DNA from: an uncultured Cellvibrio sp.
GTDB lineage: Bacteria; Pseudomonadota; Gammaproteobacteria; Pseudomonadales; Cellvibrionaceae
Assembly (NCBI GenBank): GCA_946886255.1
Contig: CAMPIG010000320.1
Location: 1-5,683 of the forward strand
Direction: 5' to 3'
Length of the DNA: 5,683 nucleotides
Positions 1 through 4,929 of this stretch are shown in pieces. Made by a program: the position numbers and the translations under genes. Below the pieces are notes generated by a model. It had not been told where the DNA came from and ran no database searches. It saw nothing but the letters and a program-made list of their open reading frames with translations. Each line of letters begins with the position of its first letter. The stretch's first letter is position 1.

Positions 1-405
1 TATTTCGGCTCACTTCGCAAAGCAAATTAAGCGGAAACCCGCACCACGTCAAGGCTGAGCTTGTGAGCTTTAACTTCTGGTAGATATGCAAAACAATCTT
101 CGAGCCTCATATCTACTTTTGAGCCGATCTGGCTAAGTCAATGATTTTATTATTAAAACTGCCCTGCCTATGGCTCTCCAAAAAAATATCATTTTCACTA
201 AACGTTTATCCAGCATGAAAACAAGTAAAGACTATCAGCTCTTTTTATGCCAATGAAAATTACACCAGATTACCGATAATCTTTACGGAAGAATTTGACC
301 AACCAGACAGGAAAATAACGAGGGGAGAAAAAAGCAGATGGAAGAGCAGAAGAAAAGAAACAAGAGCGATGCCAACAACCAACACCGCTCCCGCAAAGAA
401 AGAAA
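1..405. other. Gene-free A+T-rich flank downstream of slyD
   Basis: I recognise no gene here. The stretch is A+T-rich (63 G/C of 180 over 121-300 by hand count), in contrast to the G+C-richer genes to its right. It contains a perfect 9-bp inverted repeat (80-88 with 108-116, 19-nt loop) followed by TTTT, a 6-bp hairpin at 267-282, and a purine-rich tract on the plus strand (45 of 50 bases purine over 311-360). Short open frames run in from the left edge (plus strand, stopping at 56-58 and at 81-83) and could be the end of an unseen gene, but their translations are not recognisable. A 24-codon open frame at 338-412 is described separately. Confidence 0.6.
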
Positions 406-412
406 TCAATGA
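338..412 (+). CDS. Possible 24-residue basic small ORF, unproven
   Basis: An ATG at 338 opens a 24-codon frame ending with TGA at 410-412. It is preceded by a purine-rich AGGGGAGA (321-328), a plausible ribosome-binding site with about 9 nt of spacing. The product would be very hydrophilic, rich in Lys, Arg, Glu, Gln and Asn, with no hydrophobic segment. It converges on slyD, and its last 7 bases overlap the slyD stop region. The whole area is a purine tract, which yields Lys/Glu/Arg codons and SD-like strings by chance, so this may not be a gene. I found no convincing sigma70 promoter in front of it and no family match. Confidence 0.12.
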   Translation: MEEQKKRNKSDANNQHRSRKERNQ

Positions 413-903
413 TGGTGATGGCCACCTACGCCGTGGGCGTGGCCGTGGGCGAGTTCTTCTTCGGTGGCTTCGCGGACGTCGACAACTTCGATTTCAAAAG
501 TCAGTTGTTTTCCGGCGAGGGGGTGATTGCTGTCGATGTCGACATTGAATTTACCCACTTTTAATACCACCGCTTCCCAGGGGCCGTGCTCGGTATTAAC
601 CGCGACTTTCATACCGGGTTTGAGTTTGTTTTTTAGCTTGGCGTAGTCGAGTAAATGTTTGATGGGGATGCGCTGCACCGCGCCTTCTTTGCGTTGGCCG
701 TAGCCTTGTTCGGGGCTGAGTTCGACGGTGAATTTATCGCCGGCTTGTTTTCCTTCCATGGCCTGTTCCATGGCGGCCAACAGGTTGCTGTGGCCGTGCA
801 GGTAGAGTGTTGGTTCTGCGTCGTGTGAGCTTTCGAGGAGTTCGCCGTTGGTTTCGCTGAGGCGGTAGTGGAAGCTGACAACTTTGTCCGCACCGATTTG
901 CAT
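406..903 (-). CDS. slyD: SlyD-like FKBP-type peptidyl-prolyl cis-trans isomerase
   Basis: A cytoplasmic prolyl isomerase and chaperone; in E. coli SlyD also binds nickel and helps hydrogenase maturation. The 165 residues align by eye with E. coli SlyD throughout. The FKBP domain starts at the N-terminus, with the YLHGH signature at 34-38 and the AMEQAMEGKQAGDKF segment at 44-58. The inserted chaperone flap (IF domain) lies at roughly 75-122. The FKBP fold resumes at NHPLAG (126-131), then FEIEVVDVREATEEELAHGH. The tail ends in four consecutive histidines, with seven His in the last 14 residues. Unlike the approximately 196-residue E. coli protein, the tail is short and the whole protein has no cysteine. 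The ATG at 903 is preceded by GGAG (910-913) at 6 nt. It lies 248 bp downstream of the decarboxylase on the same strand, with a REP pair and a candidate promoter between them, so it is probably transcribed on its own. Confidence 0.95.
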   Translation of the reverse strand: MQIGADKVVSFHYRLSETNGELLESSHDAEPTLYLHGHSNLLAAMEQAMEGKQAGDKFTVELSPEQGYGQRKEGAVQRIPIKHLLDYAKLKNKLKPGMKVAVNTEHGPWEAVVLKVGKFNVDIDSNHPLAGKQLTFEIEVVDVREATEEELAHGHAHGVGGHHHH

Positions 904-939
904 AGTGGTCTCCAGAGGTTATTGCTTTTTGAGCCGCGC

Positions 940-968
940 AGTATGGCGAGGGTGTTCCGGGTTGGCAA
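940..968 (-). promoter_or_regulatory. Candidate sigma70 promoter for slyD
   Basis: Read on the minus strand, TTGCCA (963-968; 5 of 6 matches to TTGACA) is followed after exactly 17 bp by CATACT (940-945; 4 of 6 to TATAAT). Transcription would start near 933, leaving a leader of about 30 nt that keeps the GGAG ribosome-binding site. The promoter lies between the REP pair and slyD, so slyD can be expressed independently of the decarboxylase. This is a consensus match only. Confidence 0.45.
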
Positions 969-1030
969 CGGGCAATTGGGGGATTTTTGGGTTGGTAACA
1001 GAGTGGGCTATGGTCGGGCCGAGGGGGCCG

Positions 1031-1061
1031 GTAGGTCGGATTAGCGTTAGCGTAATCCGAC
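1031..1061 (+). repeat. REP element copy 1
   Basis: GTAG is followed by GTCGGATTA, a short inner arm (GC, loop GTTA, GC, unpaired G), then TAATCCGAC. The 9-bp outer stem is perfect. The 2-bp inner stem is the shortest of the five copies. It forms the left half of pair A. Confidence 0.85.
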
Positions 1062-1104
1062 AGGCTGGTCAGCGTTTGGGTTGGATTACATGGGGAAGGG
1101 GAAA

Positions 1105-1136
1105 GTCGGATTACGCCTTTGGCTAATCCGACCTAC
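1105..1136 (-). repeat. REP element copy 2
   Basis: As written on the plus strand: GTCGGATTA, unpaired C, GCC, loop TTT, GGC, TAATCCGAC, then CTAC (the complement of the diagnostic GTAG). It differs from copy 5 at only one of 32 bases, and both copies occupy the minus-oriented half of their pairs. It lies just after the 3' end of the decarboxylase gene. Confidence 0.85.
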
Positions 1137-1151
1137 GGGTTAGGGGTGTTT

Positions 1152-3404
1152 TTATTGGCCGACGCAGTCGACGAAGTAGTCGCGCTTGCCGTCGACTTCG
1201 CGTTTGACCAGGCCGTGTACATCAGTTTCGAAGCCAGGGAAACGCTCATTGAAATCGCGGGCGAATTTCAGGTAGTCCACGATGGTTTTGTTAAAGCGTT
1301 CGCCGGGGATCAACAGCGGAATGCCTGGCGGGTATGGCGTCAGCAAAATCGAGGTAATGCGCCCTTCCAGTTCGTCGATGGCGACGCGTTCGATCTCGCG
1401 GTGGGCCATCTTGGCGAAGGCGTCCGAGGGTTTCATGGCCGGCTGCATGTCAGACAGGTACATCTCGGTGGTCAGGCGTGCAACGTCGTAAACTTTGTAG
1501 AAGTCGTGGATCTGTTGACACAAATCGCGCAGGCCGCGTTTTTCATAGCGTGGGTTGGCTTGCGCGAACTCCGGCATGATGCGCCACATGGGCTGGTTTT
1601 TGTCGTAGTCGTCTTTGAATTGTTGCAAGGCGGCCACGAGGGTATTCCAGCGGCCTTTGGTGATGCCAATGGTGAACATGATGAAGAAGGAGTAGAGCCC
1701 GCACTTCTCCACGATCACGCCGTTTTCCGCCAGATATTTGGTGACGATAGAGGCCGGGATACCGGATTCCGCGAATTCACCATCCAGAGATAAACCGGGG
1801 TTGATGATGGTGGCTTTGATGGGGTCGAGCATATTGAAGCCCGGCGCTAGTTTGCCGAAGCCGTGCCAGTTGTCTTCGCTACGCAGCATCCAGTCGTCGC
1901 GCTCACCCATGCCATCGGCAGAAAAGCTATCCGGGCCCCAGACCTGGAACCACCAATCCTGGCCCCATTCTTCGTCCACTTTCTTCATGGCACGGCGAAA
2001 GTCCAGCGCTTCGAGGATGGACTCTTCCACCAGGGCGTGACCGCCAGGCGCTTCCATCATCGCTGCCGCGATATCGCAAGACGCAATAATCGCGTACTGC
2101 GGCGAGGTGGAAGTGTGCATCAGATAGGCTTCATTGAAGGCGTCCTGATCCAGCTTCACTTTCTCGGAATCGTGCACCAGGATTTGTGATGCCTGGGACA
2201 AACCCGCCAACAATTTGTGTGTGGATTGGGTGGAGAAGATCAGCGACTCTTTCGCACGCGGGCGGTTTTTGCCGATGGCGTGCATGTTTTTGTAGAAGTC
2301 GTGGAAGGTGGCGTGCGGCAACCAGGCTTCGTCGAAATGCAGCGTGTCGATCTTGCCGTCGAGCATTTCTTTCAGGCGCTCCACGTTATAAATCACGCCG
2401 TCGTAGGTGGACTGGGTGATAGTCAAGATGCGCGGTTTTTTGTTCTTGGCTTCACGGGCAAAGGGGTTCGCTTCGATCTTGCGCGCGATACTTTCCGGGG
2501 TGAATTCCTCCAGCGGAATCGGGCCGATGATGCCCAGGTGGTTGCGTGTGGGCATCAGGAAGACCGGAATCGCGCCGCACATAATGATGGAGTGCAGGAT
2601 GGATTTGTGACAGTTGCGGTCCACCACCACGATATCGCCCGGCGCCACCATGGAGTGCCACACCATCTTGTTCGATGTCGAGGTGCCGTTGGTGACAAAG
2701 TAGCAATGGTCCGCATTAAAGATGCGCGCCGCGTTGCGCTCGGAGGCCGCTACCGGGCCAGTGTGGTCAAGCAACTGGCCCAGTTCTTCTACCGCGTTGC
2801 ACACGTCCGCGCGCAGCATGTTTTCACCAAAGAATTGGTGAAACATCTGGCCGATGGGCGACTTCAAAAAGGCCACGCCACCAGAGTGGCCGGGGCAGTG
2901 CCAGGAATAGGAGCCGTCCTGCGCGTAATGCACCAGCGCGCGGAAAAATGGTGGCGAGAGGCCATCCATATAGGACTTGGCTTCGCGGATAATATGGCGC
3001 GCCACGAATTCAGGCGTGTCTTCAAACATGTGGATGAAGCCATGGAGTTCGCGCAGGATGTCATTGGGAATGTGGCGCGAGGTGCGGGTTTCACCGTAAA
3101 GGTAAATCGGGATGTCAGCGTTCTTGTAGCGAATTTCTTCCACAAAGGCGCGCAGGGATTTCAGGGCGTGGTCGGTTTCTTCCAGCGAGCCTGTACCAAA
3201 TTCTTCGTCGTCGATGGACAGGATAAAGGCCGAGGCGCGGGATTGTTGCTGCGCGAACTGGGACAAGTCGCCGTAGCTGGTTACCCCGAGAACCTCCATG
3301 CCCTCTTGCTGAATCGCGTCCGCGAGGGCGCGAATGCCCAAGCCGGATGTGTTTTCAGAGCGAAAATCCTCGTCAATGATGACTATCGGAAAGCGAAATT
3401 TCAT
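1152..3404 (-). CDS. PLP-dependent Orn/Lys/Arg decarboxylase (lysine or arginine type)
   Basis: Removes CO2 from a basic amino acid to give a diamine or agmatine, consuming a proton; family members act in polyamine synthesis or acid resistance in the cytoplasm. The 750-residue length is right for the large fold-type I (aspartate aminotransferase-fold) enzymes such as E. coli AdiA/LdcI and Pseudomonas LdcA. The N-terminal receiver-like wing domain spans about 1-130 and the PLP domain about 150-590. Key motifs are SWHCPGHSGG (167-176), TNGTSTSNK (238-246), RNCHKSILHS (263-272), HFDEAW with the ring-nitrogen Asp358, and STQSTHK with Schiff-base Lys397. The C-terminal domain carries PYPPGIPLLIPGERF. 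Sequence alone does not separate lysine from arginine specificity; overall it reads closest to Pseudomonas LdcA from memory. The ATG at 3404 follows GGAG (3410-3413) at 5 nt. Its leader contains a terminator-like hairpin. It is divergent from the aldo-keto reductase gene. The frame is intact. Confidence 0.95.
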   Translation of the reverse strand: MKFRFPIVIIDEDFRSENTSGLGIRALADAIQQEGMEVLGVTSYGDLSQFAQQQSRASAFILSIDDEEFGTGSLEETDHALKSLRAFVEEIRYKNADIPIYLYGETRTSRHIPNDILRELHGFIHMFEDTPEFVARHIIREAKSYMDGLSPPFFRALVHYAQDGSYSWHCPGHSGGVAFLKSPIGQMFHQFFGENMLRADVCNAVEELGQLLDHTGPVAASERNAARIFNADHCYFVTNGTSTSNKMVWHSMVAPGDIVVVDRNCHKSILHSIIMCGAIPVFLMPTRNHLGIIGPIPLEEFTPESIARKIEANPFAREAKNKKPRILTITQSTYDGVIYNVERLKEMLDGKIDTLHFDEAWLPHATFHDFYKNMHAIGKNRPRAKESLIFSTQSTHKLLAGLSQASQILVHDSEKVKLDQDAFNEAYLMHTSTSPQYAIIASCDIAAAMMEAPGGHALVEESILEALDFRRAMKKVDEEWGQDWWFQVWGPDSFSADGMGERDDWMLRSEDNWHGFGKLAPGFNMLDPIKATIINPGLSLDGEFAESGIPASIVTKYLAENGVIVEKCGLYSFFIMFTIGITKGRWNTLVAALQQFKDDYDKNQPMWRIMPEFAQANPRYEKRGLRDLCQQIHDFYKVYDVARLTTEMYLSDMQPAMKPSDAFAKMAHREIERVAIDELEGRITSILLTPYPPGIPLLIPGERFNKTIVDYLKFARDFNERFPGFETDVHGLVKREVDGKRDYFVDCVGQ

Positions 3405-3434
3405 GGGGTCTCCACACGGTTTGCGTCAAATCAA

Positions 3435-3453
3435 ACCCCGCAGACAGCGGGGT
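3435..3453 (-). promoter_or_regulatory. Terminator-like hairpin in decarboxylase leader
   Basis: On the minus strand, ACCCCGC, loop TGTCT, GCGGGGT forms a perfect 7-bp G+C-rich stem followed by TTGATTT, about 30 nt upstream of the decarboxylase ATG. Its shape suggests an intrinsic terminator or attenuator, but the T-run is interrupted. Upstream, the loop of the 3463-3478 hairpin contains GCCCCG, which could pair with the CGGGGT arm and form an alternative structure. Control by attenuation is inference. Confidence 0.35.
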
Positions 3454-3610
3454 GCGTGTTCTGGTGCCGGGGCGCACCGGGTCTATCTTGTGATGTAGTT
3501 TAGGACAATCTCAAACAGGCGCTGTTCTATGGCCAGGCAAGGTCGCAAATAATGCAGCAGTCCACGCCATCTGTCGACGCCTGTGCGGGTAATTTTTTAT
3601 GCCGGGCATG

Positions 3611-3620
3611 TTTGGCCAAA
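3611..3620. promoter_or_regulatory. Perfect palindrome TTTGGCCAAA, possible operator
   Basis: A 10-bp perfect palindrome lies directly beside an odd palindrome ATGCC-G-GGCAT (3599-3609), both inside the 8-bp inverted repeat 3586-3593/3639-3646. The cluster sits about 130 bp upstream of the reductase ATG and 200 bp upstream of the decarboxylase ATG, where it could serve either gene. No regulator can be named. Confidence 0.2.
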
Positions 3621-3746
3621 GTATGAACACTCCCAGCCATTACCCGGCTTTCTTTACATGTGCTTTACACACTGCCCTTCGTGCCTGGCGGCGCTTTACG
3701 CTAAGATAACGCGCCATTCGGTCCACATATAATTAAGAGGCGCTTC

Positions 3747-4760
3747 ATGATTACCCACGAACCCAATCCACGCTATGTTGCCCACCCCGAACGTTATCAG
3801 CGCATGAAATATCAGCGTTGTGGCAAGAGCGGTTTGAAATTGCCGCGGATGTCATTGGGGCTGTGGCAAAACTTTGGCGCCGTGGATTCCCTCAGCAATG
3901 CCACCGCGATGATTCAGCGCGCGTTTGATCTCGGCATTACCCATTTTGATCTGGCAAATAATTACGGCCCAAATTTCGGCTCGGCGGAGACAACATTCGG
4001 TACCGTCCTCAAACAACATCTCTCGTCTTACCGCGATGAGTTGATTATTTCCAGCAAAGCGGGTTACGACATGTGGCCCGGTCCTTACGGCATTGGTGGC
4101 TCGCGTAAATATCTGGTGGCCAGTTGCGACCAGAGTTTGCAACGCACCGGACTGGAATATTTTGATATTTTTTATTCCCACTGCATGGACCCGGAAACAC
4201 CTGTTGAAGAAACGATGCAAGCATTGGATTACATTGTGCGTTCCGGTCGCGCTCTTTATGTGGGTATTTCAAATTATACGCCAGAGAAAACTCGCGAAGC
4301 CGCTGACATTTTGCGATCACTTGGTACGCCGCTCCTGATTCATCAGCCGCGCTACAACCTGTTTGATCGCTGGATTGAGGATGGCTTGACAGAGGTGTTG
4401 AAAGAGGAAGGTGTAGGCGCGATTGCGTTTTCTTCGCTGGCCCAGGGTGTACTGACCAATAAATATTTGAATGGTATTCCTGTCGGTTCACGCGCAGCGC
4501 GTGCGGAGCAAATTTATCTGGGCAGCAAAGATATTACGCCGGAAAAAATTGCCAAGGTGCAGGCGTTGAACGCAGTTGCTGAGGCGCGGGGGCAATCGTT
4601 AGCACAGATGTCGCTAGCGTGGGTGTTAAATAATGAAGTAGTGACCAGCACCATTATTGGTGCCAGCCGCGTTGAGCAGATTGAGGATTCGGTTAAGGCG
4701 CTGGATAAGCTTGAATTCAGTGCGGCGGAATTGGAAAAAATTGAGGCGATTTTGCGTTAG
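3747..4760 (+). CDS. yghZ: Aldo-keto reductase, YghZ / L-glyceraldehyde 3-phosphate reductase type
   Basis: A cytoplasmic NADPH-dependent reductase of the AKR14/Kv-beta-like group. The E. coli relative (YghZ, also called Gpr) reduces L-glyceraldehyde 3-phosphate and other reactive aldehydes. The 337 residues form a single (beta/alpha)8 barrel. The catalytic tetrad is visible as Asp68 and Tyr73 (THFDLANNYGP), Lys104 (SSKAGYDMWPGPYG) and His145 (YSHCMD). Group-specific stretches HPERY, CGKSGLKLP, GGSRKYL and LIHQPRYNLFDRW match YghZ, and GASRVEQIEDS (305-315) is the cofactor phosphate-binding segment. The ATG at 3747 is chosen because AAGAGG (3735-3740) lies 6 nt upstream and the N-terminus reaches past the conserved PERY. 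The C-terminus stops at ELEKIEAILR, without the INLW/LNLW-type tail I recall in YghZ homologues. A REP element starts 6 bp after the stop. Physiological substrate unproven. Confidence 0.93.
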   Translation: MITHEPNPRYVAHPERYQRMKYQRCGKSGLKLPRMSLGLWQNFGAVDSLSNATAMIQRAFDLGITHFDLANNYGPNFGSAETTFGTVLKQHLSSYRDELIISSKAGYDMWPGPYGIGGSRKYLVASCDQSLQRTGLEYFDIFYSHCMDPETPVEETMQALDYIVRSGRALYVGISNYTPEKTREAADILRSLGTPLLIHQPRYNLFDRWIEDGLTEVLKEEGVGAIAFSSLAQGVLTNKYLNGIPVGSRAARAEQIYLGSKDITPEKIAKVQALNAVAEARGQSLAQMSLAWVLNNEVVTSTIIGASRVEQIEDSVKALDKLEFSAAELEKIEAILR

Positions 4761-4766
4761 TTTGTT

Positions 4767-4798
4767 GTCGGATTATGTCTTCGACTAATCCGACCTAC
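4767..4798 (-). repeat. REP element copy 3
   Basis: As written on plus: GTCGGATTA, unpaired T, GTC, loop TTC, GAC, TAATCCGAC, CTAC. The inner stem GTC/GAC replaces the GCC/GGC seen in copies 2, 4 and 5 with pairing preserved. It begins 6 bp after the reductase stop codon and is separated by 22 bp from copy 4, with the two GTAG ends facing each other. Confidence 0.85.
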
Positions 4799-4820
4799 TT
4801 GTTACATCCCCGTGTTATCC

Positions 4821-4853
4821 GTAGGTCGGATTAGCCGCAAGGCATAATCCGAC
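4821..4853 (+). repeat. REP element copy 4
   Basis: GTAG, GTCGGATTA, GCC, loop GCAA (a GNRA-type tetraloop), GGC, unpaired A, TAATCCGAC. At 33 bp it is the longest copy. It forms the left half of pair B. Confidence 0.85.
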
Positions 4854-4897
4854 ATTTCCTCGCTTAAATAACCTATATCGCTCGCTGGTACATGTTT

Positions 4898-4929
4898 GTC
4901 GGATTACGCCTTTGGCTAATCTGACCTAC
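4898..4929 (-). repeat. REP element copy 5, overlapping the BCCT gene 3' end
   Basis: Same as copy 2 except for one base, which gives TAATCTGAC instead of TAATCCGAC on plus and so creates one mismatch in the outer stem. Read on minus, its GTAGGTCAGATTAG supplies the last codons and the TAG stop of the transporter gene. The single change is synonymous there (TCG to TCA, both Ser). Confidence 0.85.

Larger units (their letters stand above)
1031..1136. repeat. REPIN/BIME-like inverted pair of REP elements (pair A)
   Basis: Two REP-type hairpins face each other (1031-1061 on plus, 1105-1136 on minus) across a 43-bp spacer, with GTAG at the left edge and CTAC at the right edge. The 106-bp unit can fold as two small hairpins or one long imperfect hairpin. 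It starts 15 bp beyond the decarboxylase stop codon, a common place for REP elements, where they can stabilise upstream mRNA or limit read-through. The pair at 4821-4929 has the same orientation and nearly the same spacer length but an unrelated spacer sequence. Confidence 0.85.
3405..3746. other. Divergent intergenic region between decarboxylase and reductase
   Basis: These 342 bp hold the 5' regions of both neighbours and no recognisable gene. Visible structure includes a 7-bp perfect hairpin in the decarboxylase leader (3435-3453) and a 5-bp GGTGC/GCACC hairpin just upstream of it (3463-3478). An 8-bp inverted repeat, CGGGTAAT/ATTACCCG (3586-3593 with 3639-3646), encloses two small palindromes (3599-3609 and 3611-3620). 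A good Shine-Dalgarno for the reductase is at 3735-3740 (AAGAGG). I found no sigma70 promoter with both boxes at acceptable spacing for either gene. Confidence 0.6.
4821..4929. repeat. REPIN/BIME-like inverted pair of REP elements (pair B)
   Basis: Copy 4 (4821-4853, plus) and copy 5 (4898-4929, minus) are separated by 44 bp, giving a 109-bp unit bounded by GTAG and CTAC, like pair A (106 bp, 43-bp spacer). It lies between the convergent reductase and transporter genes and extends 14 bp into the transporter reading frame, stop codon included. A bidirectional 3'-end role is plausible. Confidence 0.85.

Noticed and set aside
267..282. Hairpin AGATTA-CCGA-TAATCT as a degenerate sixth REP
   Set aside because: It resembles the GATTA/TAATC core but lacks GTAG, the GTCG/CGAC foot and the inner arm, so the likeness is probably chance in A+T-rich DNA.
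1..405. Integron attC site or attachment site in the A+T-rich flank
   Set aside because: I found no matching core sites at both ends of an inverted structure, no integrase gene and no direct repeats marking an insertion.
406..3404. Decarboxylase and slyD as one operon
   Set aside because: They share a strand, but 248 bp, a REP pair and a candidate promoter (940-968) lie between them. Read-through is possible, but a tight operon is not supported.
2217..3503. Long 428-codon plus-strand open frame opposite the decarboxylase
   Set aside because: It is antisense to a full-length, motif-complete enzyme. Its translation shows no recognisable domain, and long antisense frames are common opposite G+C-rich genes. 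The same applies to the plus-strand frames at 1119-1793 and 1863-2189.
3728..3733. Perfect TATAAT just upstream of the reductase gene
   Set aside because: It lies only 13 nt before the ATG, overlapping the stretch that must hold the leader. A start near 3740 would remove the AAGAGG ribosome-binding site, and no -35 box lies 16-18 bp upstream (TTTACG at 3695-3700 is 27 bp away).
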